Shown here piece after piece: positions 26,396 through 36,126 of a DNA stretch of 64,000 bases; position 1 is the stretch's first letter, and every line of letters starts with the position of its first letter. The notes under the pieces are model-generated. The model had not been told where the DNA came from, ran no database searches, and saw only the letters and a list, made by a program, of their open reading frames with translations. The stretch is taken from NCBI RefSeq assembly GCF_050433385.1, contig NZ_JBNPXI010000003.1:248001-312000 (forward strand). Direction: 5' to 3'. The position numbers and the translations under genes were made by a program. The stretch comes from Brassicibacter mesophilus (GTDB taxonomy: Bacteria; Bacillota; Clostridia; Tissierellales; Proteiniboraceae).

Positions 26396-27622
26396 ATGTC
26401 TAAGATAATAATACATCAGCATAAGATAAAAAATATTGAAGAGACTCTAAAAATATGCCCTTTTGGAGCAATTGAATATACACAAAACAAACTGGATATT
26501 ACTTCAGCTTGCAAGATGTGTAGGATTTGTGTCAAAAAAGGACCTGAAGGTGCTTTCGAGTTCGTTGAAACACAAACACATCAAATAAACAAGGACGAAT
26601 GGAATGGGATAGCTGTATATGTTGACCATGTTGATGGAGATATCCATCCTGTAACATATGAGCTTATTGGTAAGGCGAAAGAAATGGCAGAAAAGATAAA
26701 TTATCCTGTATATTGCGTTTTTATGGGCTATGGTATCAAAAACAAGGCAGATGAATTATTACATTATGGTGTTGATAAGGTTTTTATATATGATTATGAT
26801 GAACTTGAAAGCTTTCGTATAGAACCATACGCAGCTGTGTTTGAAGATTTCATAAATAAGCATAAACCATCAATTGTTTTAGTAGGAGGTACAACTATAG
26901 GAAGGTCTCTTGCACCAAGGGTAGCTGCTAGATTTAGAACTGGACTAACAGCTGATTGTACAATATTGGACATTCAAAACAATACAGACCTAGACCAAAT
27001 AAGACCTGCCTTTGGAGGGAATATTATGGCCCACATATATACTCCAAATCATAGGCCTCAGTTTGCAACAGTGAGATATAAGATTTTTGATGCACCCGAA
27101 AAGAAAGAAAAGAAAAAAGGAGAAATAATTTATTGTGATATTTTTAAAGATAAGCTTCAATCAAAAATCACTGTTTTAGAAATAAAGAAAAAGAAAAGAG
27201 AAGTAGGTATAGAAGAGGCTGAAATAATTGTAGTTGCAGGAAGAGCAATTAAAAAAGAAGAAGATTTGAAAATGATACATGAATTAGCAGAGCTTTTAGG
27301 AGGGCAAGTAGCAGCTACGAGACCTCTTATTGAGTCAGGATGGACAAATGCAAAGAATCAGATTGGTTTAAGCGGTAGAACTGTAAAACCAAAGCTTATA
27401 ATTACTTTAGGTGTTTCTGGAGCGATTCAGTTTGTTGCAGGTATGAATAATTCAGATTGTATAATATCAATAAACTCAGACAAAAATGCACCAATATTTA
27501 ATGTTGCACATTATGGAATTACAGGTGATATATATGAAATCATTCCTAAATTAGTAGACAGATTGAAGTCAAAAAAAATAAACGGAGAAAAGAATATCCT
27601 AACTTCAGTATTGGAGGTGTAA
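26396..27622 (+). CDS. lctC: Electron transfer flavoprotein alpha subunit with ferredoxin-like domain
   Basis: The 408-residue protein has an N-terminal extension with Cys in KICPFGAI and the cluster ACKMCRICVKKGPEGAFE, enough ligands for one 4Fe-4S cluster. Then comes a normal EtfA: the GGTTIGRSLAPRVAARFRTGLTADC region and the C-terminal FAD domain with GRAIKKEEDL, SGRTVKPKLII and GVSGAIQFVAGM. The Fe-S extension is typical of the EtfA subunits paired with lactate dehydrogenases and not of ordinary EtfA, which supports a bifurcating complex with the neighbouring genes. GGAGGG gives the start. Confidence 0.92.
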   Translation: MSKIIIHQHKIKNIEETLKICPFGAIEYTQNKLDITSACKMCRICVKKGPEGAFEFVETQTHQINKDEWNGIAVYVDHVDGDIHPVTYELIGKAKEMAEKINYPVYCVFMGYGIKNKADELLHYGVDKVFIYDYDELESFRIEPYAAVFEDFINKHKPSIVLVGGTTIGRSLAPRVAARFRTGLTADCTILDIQNNTDLDQIRPAFGGNIMAHIYTPNHRPQFATVRYKIFDAPEKKEKKKGEIIYCDIFKDKLQSKITVLEIKKKKREVGIEEAEIIVVAGRAIKKEEDLKMIHELAELLGGQVAATRPLIESGWTNAKNQIGLSGRTVKPKLIITLGVSGAIQFVAGMNNSDCIISINSDKNAPIFNVAHYGITGDIYEIIPKLVDRLKSKKINGEKNILTSVLEV

Positions 27623-27625
27623 AAA

Positions 27626-29020
27626 ATGAATTATAAGAAGATTGTAAAAAATGATATAGATTTTTTAATTAAAGTATGTGGAAGAGAAAGAGTATTTGTT
27701 GGAGAAGAAATAAACGAAGATTTTTGGCGCGATGAACTTGCAGGTATCAAAAAGTCTCCAGAGGTTCTTGTAGAGGTTTTAAATACAGAAGAAGTTTCAA
27801 AGATAATGAAATATGCATATGATAATGATATTCCAGTTACTCCTAGAGGTTCAGGAACTGGTCTAGTAGGAGGCTCTGTTGCTATATATGGTGGTATAAT
27901 GTTAAGTCTTACAAGAATGAATAGGATACTCGAAATAGATGAAGAAAATTTGACATTAACAGTAGAGCCTGGGGTATTACTAATGGAAATATCTAAGTAT
28001 GTTGAAAGCTATGATTTGTTTTATCCGCCAGATCCAGGAGAAAAAAGCGCTACTATCGGTGGGAATATAAGCACTAATGCAGGCGGCATGAGAGCTGTAA
28101 AGTATGGTGTTACCAGAGATTATGTAAGAGGTCTAGAGATAGTAATGCCAAATGGTCAGGTAATGGAGCTAGGTGGGAAGGTAGTTAAAAACAGCTCAGG
28201 ATACAGCTTGAAGGACTTAATTGTTGGAGCAGAAGGTACTCTTGGCATAGTCACTAAAGCAATATTAAAGCTTTTACCATTGCCTAAAAAAGCTATAAGC
28301 TTACTCATACCATTTCCGAACTTAGATATGGCAATAGAAACAGTACCCAAAATTATTAAGTCAAAAGTAATTCCTACAGCTATTGAATATATGGTAAGAG
28401 ATGTTATTTTGGCGTCTGAAGAATTTTTAGGAAAGAAGTTTCCAGATAGTACTTCAGATGCCTATCTATTATTAACATTCGATGGAAACAGTAAAGAAGA
28501 AATAGAAAATTCATATGATAAGGTAGCTCATATTTGTCTAGAAGAAGGGGCATTAGATGTATTGATTTCTGATACTCAAGAAAGACAGGAATCTATTTGG
28601 TCAGCAAGAGGCGCTTTCCTTGAGGCAATTAAAGCTTCCACTACTGAGATGGATGAATGTGATGTTGTTGTTCCAAGAAATAAGATTGCACAATTTGTGA
28701 AATTTGCAGACGAATTACAAGAAAGATTCCATATTAGAATTAAGGGCTTTGGTCATGCAGGAGATGGAAACCTTCATATATACATTCTTAAGGATAATCT
28801 TAGTGAAGAAGAGTGGAAAAAGAAGTTAAGCCAAGTATTTGACTGCATGTATGAGGAGGCAAACAAGCTAGGAGGCAAAGTTTCAGGAGAGCACGGCATA
28901 GGCTTTGCTAAGAAGCCTTTCCTTGAAGAATCAATGGGCGAACAAGGAATGGAAATATTAAAGAATATTAAGCTTGCTTTTGATCCTAAAAATATTCTTA
29001 ATCCAGGTAAGATTTGCTAA
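27626..29020 (+). CDS. lctD: FAD-linked (D-)lactate dehydrogenase / GlcD-like oxidase subunit
   Basis: The 464-residue flavoprotein of the GlcD/vanillyl-alcohol-oxidase type has the FAD-binding region TPRGSGTGLVGG, EPGVLLMEI, PPDPGEKSATIGGNISTNAGG and GAEGTLGIVT. The cap and C-terminal part include GFGHAGDGNLHIYIL, VSGEHGIGFAKK and the closing FDPKNILNPGKIC. It should oxidise lactate to pyruvate and pass electrons to the EtfAB subunits encoded just upstream. Gene spacing is three bases. No lactate permease or racemase follows, unlike the Acetobacterium locus; these would have to be elsewhere. Confidence 0.9.
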   Translation: MNYKKIVKNDIDFLIKVCGRERVFVGEEINEDFWRDELAGIKKSPEVLVEVLNTEEVSKIMKYAYDNDIPVTPRGSGTGLVGGSVAIYGGIMLSLTRMNRILEIDEENLTLTVEPGVLLMEISKYVESYDLFYPPDPGEKSATIGGNISTNAGGMRAVKYGVTRDYVRGLEIVMPNGQVMELGGKVVKNSSGYSLKDLIVGAEGTLGIVTKAILKLLPLPKKAISLLIPFPNLDMAIETVPKIIKSKVIPTAIEYMVRDVILASEEFLGKKFPDSTSDAYLLLTFDGNSKEEIENSYDKVAHICLEEGALDVLISDTQERQESIWSARGAFLEAIKASTTEMDECDVVVPRNKIAQFVKFADELQERFHIRIKGFGHAGDGNLHIYILKDNLSEEEWKKKLSQVFDCMYEEANKLGGKVSGEHGIGFAKKPFLEESMGEQGMEILKNIKLAFDPKNILNPGKIC

Positions 29021-29045
29021 TATTTTGCTTTTGATAGACTTTACT

Positions 29046-29078
29046 AAACTCATGTATATTACATGAGTTTTTATTTTA
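29046..29078 (+). terminator. Rho-independent terminator of the lct operon
   Basis: AAACTCATGTA and TACATGAGTTT pair perfectly around TAT, followed by a T-rich tail. Confidence 0.85.
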
Positions 29079-29160
29079 ATAATATATCTATGATTGAGTA
29101 AATAATAAGCTAGTGCTAAAATATAGTAGACCATATAATTTAATAGAAGGGAAAACTCAA

Positions 29161-29868
29161 ATGAACCTGATAATACTATTTGAAGATGATTTTATAAATA
29201 ATAATAAAGTTAGATTGACAGGAAGAAGATTAAATCACGTTCTTTCAGTTCATAGAGCAGAAATAGGAGATACACTAAAAGTAGGACTTTTAAATGATAA
29301 AATAGGAAAAGGATTAATTACGAAACTTAATAGCGAAGTATTAGAAATGGATGTAGATCTTATAGAACAAAGTCCATCTCCTTCAAACGTTCAGCTTATA
29401 CTTGCGATGCCGAGACCTAAGGCTTTAAAAAGAATCATACAAGATGCAACAACCATGGGAATAAAAAAACTGTATATAATAAAAACCTGGAGAGTTGAAA
29501 AAAGCTTTTGGAACAGCCCTGTTTTGTCAGAAGAAAGCTTATTTGAATATATGGTACTAGGACTTGAACAAGCTAAAGATACAATACTACCCGAAGTAAA
29601 AATCGTAAAGCTGTTCAAACCATTTGTAGAAGATCAAATTCCAGAGATAATAAAAGGAACAAAAGCGATTGTAGCTCATCCAACAGGACAAAAAGAATGT
29701 CCAAGAAATATTAATGAACCTTTGACCTTAGCAATTGGTCCAGAAGGTGGATTTATTCCATATGAGGTTGATATGCTGGAAGAACAAGGATTTGAAGCAG
29801 TAAATCTAGGAGAAAGAATATTGAGAGTTGAAACTGCCATTCCTGTTATATTAGGAAGATTGTCGTAA
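29161..29868 (+). CDS. rsmE: 16S rRNA (uracil-1498-N3) methyltransferase
   Basis: The 235-residue protein has an N-terminal PUA-like domain (RLTGRRLNHVLSVHRAEIGDTLKVG) and a SPOUT knot domain. The AdoMet site is visible in LAIGPEGGFIPYEVDMLEEQGFEAVNLGERILRVETA. RsmE methylates U1498 of 16S rRNA in the 30S subunit. MNLIILFEDD at 29161 is taken as start because AGAAGGGA lies upstream and the length then fits the family; a GTG 48 bases earlier gives an atypical extension. It is a single gene. Confidence 0.92.
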   Translation: MNLIILFEDDFINNNKVRLTGRRLNHVLSVHRAEIGDTLKVGLLNDKIGKGLITKLNSEVLEMDVDLIEQSPSPSNVQLILAMPRPKALKRIIQDATTMGIKKLYIIKTWRVEKSFWNSPVLSEESLFEYMVLGLEQAKDTILPEVKIVKLFKPFVEDQIPEIIKGTKAIVAHPTGQKECPRNINEPLTLAIGPEGGFIPYEVDMLEEQGFEAVNLGERILRVETAIPVILGRLS

Positions 29869-29888
29869 AACCGAGATAAGAGTAGCAT

Positions 29889-29931
29889 AAAGATTATAAT
29901 TTTCGAGAAATGAAAATTTATGGTCTTTTTC
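29889..29931 (+). terminator. Probable rho-independent terminator of rsmE
   Basis: AAGATTATAATTTTC pairs with GAAAATTTATGGTCTT (G-T pairs and one bulge), followed by TTTTTC. The rest of the 300-base gap to 30172 is AT-rich; a TATAAT near 30087 may be a -10 box but no good -35 is seen. Confidence 0.6.
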
Positions 29932-30172
29932 TGTTAATTTGGATTAAATAGAGGGTAATATATGAAGTATATGGATTTGAAAAAAAGGTATTTTTGACAT
30001 AAAATAGAATATAAACTTTAAAAATGCCTAGTCGTGCAATTTTAATTGTAAATAAAAAAAGATAGAACTTAATTAAGGGACAAGCTATAATATATAAGAT
30101 ATTAAAATATAATTATAATTGTAAATTCTTATATTACCCATATATTTAAGTGAACATGTGGAGGCGAAATCA

Positions 30173-33100
30173 ATGAACAGGGTATTAAATGTTGGACTTG
30201 ACGTTGGTTCAACTACAGTAAAGATGGTCGTATTAGATGAAACAGCTAATATTCTTTATAAAAAGTATTCAAGACATTTTTCGGATATAAAAAATACTGT
30301 AGTTTCAATGTTTGAAGATGCTAAATTACTCCTTCAAAAAAATAGAATAACAGTTATGATAACTGGTTCAGGCGGATTTAATATATCTAAAAAGCTAGAG
30401 GTTTCGTTTATTCAAGAGGTTATAGCATGTACTAATACCATAGAAAGTTATATACCATATACAGATGTGGCAATAGAGCTAGGCGGAGAAGATGCAAAAA
30501 TAACATATCTAGGAGAATCTATTGAGCAAAGAATGAATGGAACATGTGCAGGTGGCACTGGTGCTTTTATTGACCAGATGGCTACACTTTTACAGACAGA
30601 TGCGGCGGGATTAAACGAATTAGCTAGAAATCATAAAACGATATATCCTGTAGCGTCGAGATGTGGAGTATTTGCAAAAACAGATATACAGCCATTATTA
30701 AACGAAGGTGCGTCAAAAGAAGATGTTGCGGCTTCTGTACTTCAAGCAGTTGTAAACCAAACTATAAGTGGACTTGCTCAAGGTAAGCCAATTAGAGGAA
30801 ATGTAGCATTTCTAGGTGGTCCACTATACTTTATGTCTGAGCTAAGAAATAGATTCATTGAAACCCTGAAGCTAGACGATGAGAATGTAATATTTCCTGA
30901 AGACTCTCAATATTATGTTGCTTTAGGAGCAGCGTTATCCTCTAGAAATGTGCAGTCTATTCCATTTGAATGCTTATATGAAAGAGTTCCAAGACTAAAC
31001 ACATTTAATGATCAAGAAGATGAAAAACTTTTTCCATTGTTTTTAGACCAAGATGATTACAATGCATTTAGAGCAAGACATGATAAACACAAGGTTAAAA
31101 GAGTAGACTTAGATTCATATAAAGGAAATGCTTATTTGGGAATAGACGCTGGCTCAACTACCACAAAAGTAGCTTTAATAGATGAAGAAGGCGGTCTTTT
31201 ATATTCTTACTATGGAAGCAATATGGGAAGTCCACTACAATCAACAATAAATGCACTAAAAGACTTATATAGTAAAATTAATGCCCAAACTAGAATAGTG
31301 AACTCATCAGTAACAGGATATGGAGAGCACTTAATAAAATCTGCACTCAAGGTAGATATAGGTGAAATAGAAACAGTAGCACATTATAAAGCTGCAGAGT
31401 TTTTTCTTCCAGGAGTTGATTTTGTTCTAGACATTGGCGGACAAGATATGAAAAGCTTAAAGATCCACGATGGTGTTATCGACTCTATTATGTTGAATGA
31501 GGCTTGTTCTTCAGGGTGTGGGTCATTTATTGAAACATTTGCACATTCATTAAATATGAATGTAAAAGAATTTGCGATAGAAGGACTGAAGTCTAAAAAT
31601 CCTGTTGATTTAGGTACCCGTTGTACTGTATTTATGAACTCAAAGGTAAAGCAGGCTCAAAAAGAAGGTGCTAGTGTTAGCGATATTTCATCAGGAATAT
31701 CCATATCTGTAATAAAAAATGCATTGTACAAGGTTATAAGGCTTAGAAATATTGAAGAACTAGGAGAAAAAATAGTTGTTCAAGGTGGAACCTTCTATAA
31801 TGATGCTGTTCTACGTGCATTAGAGCAAATAGTTGGAAGAGATGTAGTAAGGCCTGATATTGCTGGTATTATGGGAGCCTTTGGGGCAGCTTTAATAGCT
31901 AAGGAACGTTTCTATCAGGATTATAAAACAAAGCTTCTTCAAGGAGAAGAACTTGACGAATTTACAACAGAAACCTCAATGCGACGTTGTGGATTATGTG
32001 GAAATAATTGTTTATTAACTGTAAATCATTTTTCTGACGGGCGCGAATATATATCAGGAAATAGATGTGAACGAGGTGCTGGAATAGAAAAAGTTGAAAA
32101 TGACATTCCAAACCTTTATGAATATAAATATAAAAGAGTATTTAATTATAAACCCCTTAGAAATGAAGAAGCTACGAGAGGGACAATAGGATTGCCTAGA
32201 GTTTTAAATATGTATGAAGACTATCCATTTTGGTTTACGTTCTTTAATGAGCTTGGATATAGAGTAGTGATTTCTGCTCGTTCATCTAAGAAGATATATG
32301 AACTAGGCATGGAAACTATACCTTCAGAATCTGTATGTTATCCGGGCAAGCTAGTGCATGGACATATTATGGATTTGATAAACAAAGGAATTAAAAAGAT
32401 TTTTTATCCGTGTATACCATTTAATAGGATTGAAGATGAAGAAGCTGGAAATCATTATAATTGCCCTATTGTAACATCATATCCAGAAACAATAAATGCA
32501 AACATAGATGAACTGCGTGATGGTGATATAATTTTCTATCATCCTTTCTTACCAATTGATAATCCTAAAAGACTTATAAAAAGACTAGATGAAGAATTGA
32601 TTAATGAGAAAATTAGTCTACAGGAGATATCTAAAGCTGTTGATAAAGCATATGCAGAGCTTGACAGGTATAGAGAAGACATTAGAATAAAAGGGGAACA
32701 AGCAATTGAATATATAAATAACAAAAATATAAAAGGTATAGTATTAGCAGGGAGACCTTATCATATAGATCCTGAAATAAATCATGGAATACCAGAGATG
32801 ATTAAATCATATGGATTTGCAGTCTTGTCAGAAGACGCTATTGATCATTTGGCAAAGGTAGAGAGACCAATAAGAGTTGTAGATCAGTGGGTATATCATT
32901 CAAGGATGTATGCAGCAGCTACCTATGTTGCGCAACAAAATAATATTGAGCTTGTTCAACTAAACTCATTCGGATGCGGGCTAGATGCGGTTACAACTGA
33001 TCAGGTACAAGAGATTTTAGAGAGGTTTGGGAAAATATATACAGTTATTAAAATAGATGAAATAAACAACCTTGGGGCAGTAAGAATACGTATTCGTTCG

Positions 33101-34432
33101 CTAATTGCTGCAATGGAAGAAAGAGATAAAAGGAATTTTGAGCCTACAGAGCTTTATAAGCTTCCTGAAAGAATAGCATTTACAAAAGAAATGAGGAGTA
33201 AGCATACTATTCTAGCTCCACAAATGTCTCCAATTCACTTCCAGTTTCTAAAGACAGGATTTTTAAAAGCTGGCTATAATGTTGAGGTGCTACCGTCTGT
33301 AGATAAGAAGGCAATAGATGAAGGACTAAGATATGTGCATAACGATGCATGTTATCCTTCTATAATTACTGTGGGTCAGATTATGGAGGCGCTTAAGTCA
33401 GGAAAATATGATTTAAATAATACATCTGTTATTATTTCTCAAACAGGTGGAGGATGTAGAGCTACTAATTATATTGCTTTTATAAGAAAGGCACTTAGAG
33501 ATGCGAATATGGAACACATACCTGTAATATCATTAAATGCAGTAGGATTAGAGAAAAATCCAGGATTTAAAATGACCCTACCTATAGTTAATAATTTAAT
33601 GATGGGCTTAGTATATGGGGATCTTTTAATGAGAGTACTATACAAGGTTAGACCGTATGAAAAAATTCCTGGTTCAGCAAATAAACTATATGACAGTTGG
33701 GTAGAAAAATGTAAGCAGTCACTAATAAAAGGTAGTTTTAAAGATTTCAAACAAAATATATATGATATTGTCCAAGATTTCGATAAGCTAGAAATAAATG
33801 AGGAACTAGTGAAGCCTAAAGTAGGAGTTGTAGGAGAAATATTAGTTAAGTTTCATCCTACTGCTAATAATAATATAGTAGAGCTATTAGAAGCAGAAGG
33901 TGCAGAGGCTGTTGTTCCTGATCTCATTGACTTTTTCTTATATACAGCATTTGATAGCAGAATAAAGTACCAAGATCTATCAGGAAGCTACAAATCAATG
34001 CTTATAGGAAACCTATCTATAAAAGCAATTGAGTTCTATAGAAAGGACATGAAGAAAGCTCTTAAAGCAAGCAAAAGATTTGAAGCCCCTAAACCTATTG
34101 AAGAGCTTGCTGAAGGTGCAAAAAAACACTTATCTCTTGGGAATCAAACGGGTGAAGGCTGGTTTTTGACAGCAGAAATGGTAGAGTTAATAGACAGTGG
34201 AGTACAAAACATAGTGTGTCTACAGCCATTCGCATGCTTGCCAAATCATATTACTGGAAAAGGTATGATAAAAGAACTGAGAAGGTCTTATCCATTAGCT
34301 AATATAGCAGCTATAGATTATGATCCTGGTGCAAGTGAAGTAAATCAGCTTAATCGAATTAAATTAATGTTGTCAGTAGCATTTAAACATTTAGAGAAGG
34401 AGAAAGAAAAGGAAGTAGCATTAACATACTAA
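30173..34432 (+). CDS. Giant acyl-CoA dehydratase activase-related protein (BadF/BadG-type, fused)
   Basis: The 1,419-residue protein has two ASKHA-type ATPase domains in tandem, each with the phosphate loop (VGLDVGSTTVKMVVLD near 5; LGIDAGSTTTKVALIDEEG near 320) and Cys-containing loops such as MNGTCAGGTGAFID and ACSSGCGSFIETF that can hold a bridging 4Fe-4S cluster as in dehydratase activators. A Cys-rich linker CGLCGNNC starts at Cys606, and a long part related to 2-hydroxyacyl-CoA dehydratase subunits follows, with further Cys motifs (NDACYPSI, TGGGCRATNY). GGAGG selects ATG 30173. Such fusions occur widely in anaerobes; their substrate is not established. The gene is alone here. Confidence 0.85.
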   Translation: MNRVLNVGLDVGSTTVKMVVLDETANILYKKYSRHFSDIKNTVVSMFEDAKLLLQKNRITVMITGSGGFNISKKLEVSFIQEVIACTNTIESYIPYTDVAIELGGEDAKITYLGESIEQRMNGTCAGGTGAFIDQMATLLQTDAAGLNELARNHKTIYPVASRCGVFAKTDIQPLLNEGASKEDVAASVLQAVVNQTISGLAQGKPIRGNVAFLGGPLYFMSELRNRFIETLKLDDENVIFPEDSQYYVALGAALSSRNVQSIPFECLYERVPRLNTFNDQEDEKLFPLFLDQDDYNAFRARHDKHKVKRVDLDSYKGNAYLGIDAGSTTTKVALIDEEGGLLYSYYGSNMGSPLQSTINALKDLYSKINAQTRIVNSSVTGYGEHLIKSALKVDIGEIETVAHYKAAEFFLPGVDFVLDIGGQDMKSLKIHDGVIDSIMLNEACSSGCGSFIETFAHSLNMNVKEFAIEGLKSKNPVDLGTRCTVFMNSKVKQAQKEGASVSDISSGISISVIKNALYKVIRLRNIEELGEKIVVQGGTFYNDAVLRALEQIVGRDVVRPDIAGIMGAFGAALIAKERFYQDYKTKLLQGEELDEFTTETSMRRCGLCGNNCLLTVNHFSDGREYISGNRCERGAGIEKVENDIPNLYEYKYKRVFNYKPLRNEEATRGTIGLPRVLNMYEDYPFWFTFFNELGYRVVISARSSKKIYELGMETIPSESVCYPGKLVHGHIMDLINKGIKKIFYPCIPFNRIEDEEAGNHYNCPIVTSYPETINANIDELRDGDIIFYHPFLPIDNPKRLIKRLDEELINEKISLQEISKAVDKAYAELDRYREDIRIKGEQAIEYINNKNIKGIVLAGRPYHIDPEINHGIPEMIKSYGFAVLSEDAIDHLAKVERPIRVVDQWVYHSRMYAAATYVAQQNNIELVQLNSFGCGLDAVTTDQVQEILERFGKIYTVIKIDEINNLGAVRIRIRSLIAAMEERDKRNFEPTELYKLPERIAFTKEMRSKHTILAPQMSPIHFQFLKTGFLKAGYNVEVLPSVDKKAIDEGLRYVHNDACYPSIITVGQIMEALKSGKYDLNNTSVIISQTGGGCRATNYIAFIRKALRDANMEHIPVISLNAVGLEKNPGFKMTLPIVNNLMMGLVYGDLLMRVLYKVRPYEKIPGSANKLYDSWVEKCKQSLIKGSFKDFKQNIYDIVQDFDKLEINEELVKPKVGVVGEILVKFHPTANNNIVELLEAEGAEAVVPDLIDFFLYTAFDSRIKYQDLSGSYKSMLIGNLSIKAIEFYRKDMKKALKASKRFEAPKPIEELAEGAKKHLSLGNQTGEGWFLTAEMVELIDSGVQNIVCLQPFACLPNHITGKGMIKELRRSYPLANIAAIDYDPGASEVNQLNRIKLMLSVAFKHLEKEKEKEVALTY

Positions 34433-34457
34433 AAATGCGGCATAAGCCGCATTTTTC
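34433..34457. terminator. Bidirectional terminator
   Basis: AAATGCGGC and GCCGCATTT pair around ATAA, with T tails on both strands, between the activase gene (+) and the CAP-domain gene (-). Confidence 0.85.
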
Positions 34458-35191
34458 TATTTAGGTTTACTAACAAACATTTGTACAATCATATTTCCAT
34501 ATTTATTACTATTTTTAATGCCTACGCCAATGTGAGTAAAGTTTGGATTTAAGATGTTTTCTCTATGTCCTTGCGAATTCATCAATGATTGATGTGCATT
34601 ATCAATAGATGAATTGCCTGCTAGATTTTCACCAGCATGTAAAAAATTTATTCCGAAGCTTTTTAACATATCAAATGGACTGCCATAAGTTGGAGAATAG
34701 TGACTAAAATAATTATTATCAATCATATCCTGAGCCTTTACTCTTGCTACTTTAGTAACATCTAAATCGATTGATAAAGGCTGTAGATTTCTACTTGTTC
34801 GCTCTTGATTTATTAAGTTTACTATTTTTTGTTCATTACTAGTTAACCTAACGGCACCTTTAGTCTGTGATTGTGTAGATTCTTCAATAACGGGAGTGAC
34901 TTCGTTTGAATCAACTGCCCCTACTTGATTATTTGGCATTCTTATTATATACCAATCTTTTAATTGCCCAACAACATCTACTTTATCACCTTTATTAAGG
35001 GATCCTATGACATCAAAATCGCTTCCAGCACCACTTCTAATCTTGCAATCTTCAGTTATAACTTTAACATTTTCTACTCTCTCAGCACCATATAGTGAAG
35101 TATTATCTCTAGGTAGCGGTTTTTGAGGTTGTCTTGTACATGATACAGTAAGTAATAGACATGCAATAACAGTTAAAGTTTTTTTTATCAC
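34457..35191 (-). CDS. CAP/SCP-domain lipoprotein with SH3 domain
   Basis: The 244-residue product starts with GTG 35191 behind GGAGGTGAG: a lipoprotein signal with lipobox TVSC, an SH3_3 domain (about 35-95, with KIRSGAGSDFDVIGSLNKGDKVDVVGQ) and a C-terminal CAP domain (about 110-244) with VARVKAQDMIDNNYFSHYSP, HAGENLAG and NSQGHRENILNPNFTHIGVGIK. These hold the two conserved His and Glu residues of CAP proteins. Similar proteins (YkwD/SafA-associated type) occur on spores and cell walls of Firmicutes; the biochemical activity is unsettled. It is a single gene facing the activase gene. Confidence 0.88.
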   Translation of the reverse strand: MIKKTLTVIACLLLTVSCTRQPQKPLPRDNTSLYGAERVENVKVITEDCKIRSGAGSDFDVIGSLNKGDKVDVVGQLKDWYIIRMPNNQVGAVDSNEVTPVIEESTQSQTKGAVRLTSNEQKIVNLINQERTSRNLQPLSIDLDVTKVARVKAQDMIDNNYFSHYSPTYGSPFDMLKSFGINFLHAGENLAGNSSIDNAHQSLMNSQGHRENILNPNFTHIGVGIKNSNKYGNMIVQMFVSKPK

Positions 35192-35414
35192 AAAACTCAC
35201 CTCCATAATGTTTTTAATTTCTAAATATATTATTAGTAGAATAAATCTGTTTTATTACATGATAAGTAATAAAACAGATAAAAGTCTTTGCTTTTTCTTG
35301 CTGTAAGTATAGTATAATTTATAAATGTAATAATAATCATTGAACTACCTTATTCTTTATAAAGATTAAGCGAATATATATATATTGATACCTGTGTAAA
35401 AGTGAGGTGACACT

Positions 35415-36122
35415 ATGTTTTTTAGAAGTACTCTTGAAGATAGAATAGAGAATGCAAAAAAAGATGACGAAGAATTGAACAAGCTTATTGATGAGTACAA
35501 GCCTTTTATAGCAAGTGTGGTGCAAAAACGAACAGGAAAATTTTTAAAGTATGGATATGATGACGAGTTAACTATAGGAATGTTGGCCTTTAAAGAAGCT
35601 ATAGATTCATATGATAGAAGCAAAGGAAAGTTCTTAAGCTTTGCAAAGCAGGTAATCAATTTAAGAATGATAGATTATTACAGAAAGAATAAAAAACAAG
35701 AAAATGTCGTTTATATGGAGCAGATTAATCAGAAAGATGATGATAGTAGGTATGATTTAGGAGATATCAAAGCTATTGATGAATATAGAGATAGAGAGGA
35801 AAATGAGGCAAGAAAACTAGAAATAATACAATATAAAGAAGAATTAAGTGAATGGCAAATAGAATTTTCTGACTTGGTAAAAAATTCCCCCAAACAAGAT
35901 AAAGTTAGAAAAACATATAAGGAAATAGCAAAGACTATAGTATCAAACAAAGAACTGTTGGATCTTTTAATTTCAAAAAAAAGGTTGCCTATCAAAGAAA
36001 TACAAAATACCGTACATATACACCGAAAAAAAATAGAGAGAGGCCGAATATATATAATAGCACTAGTGATTGTAATGAAAGGAGATTATACATATTTGAA
36101 GGAATATATGAATTGGAGGTGA
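35415..36122 (+). CDS. sigI: RNA polymerase sigma factor SigI
   Basis: The 235-residue protein matches the SigI family: ELNKLIDEYKPFIASVVQKRTGKFL and YDDELTIGMLAFKEAIDSYDRSKGKFLSFAKQVINLRMIDYYRK are sigma region 2, and the C-terminal half (IKEIQNTVHIHRKKIERGRIYIIALVIV) is the unusual SigI DNA-binding part. SigI directs genes for heat or envelope stress and, in cellulolytic clostridia, for carbohydrate enzymes. GTGAGGTGA precedes the ATG. Its anti-sigma partner is four bases downstream. No convincing SigI-type promoter upstream; a TATAAT at 35313 is a possible sigma-A -10. Confidence 0.92.
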   Translation: MFFRSTLEDRIENAKKDDEELNKLIDEYKPFIASVVQKRTGKFLKYGYDDELTIGMLAFKEAIDSYDRSKGKFLSFAKQVINLRMIDYYRKNKKQENVVYMEQINQKDDDSRYDLGDIKAIDEYRDREENEARKLEIIQYKEELSEWQIEFSDLVKNSPKQDKVRKTYKEIAKTIVSNKELLDLLISKKRLPIKEIQNTVHIHRKKIERGRIYIIALVIVMKGDYTYLKEYMNWR

Positions 36123-36126
36123 TAAT

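Noticed and set aside
35341..35374. Possible SigI-dependent promoter (ACTACC ... CGAA) before sigI
   Set aside because: The -35 part lacks the C run expected for SigI promoters and the spacing of about 20 bases is too long; I could not support it.
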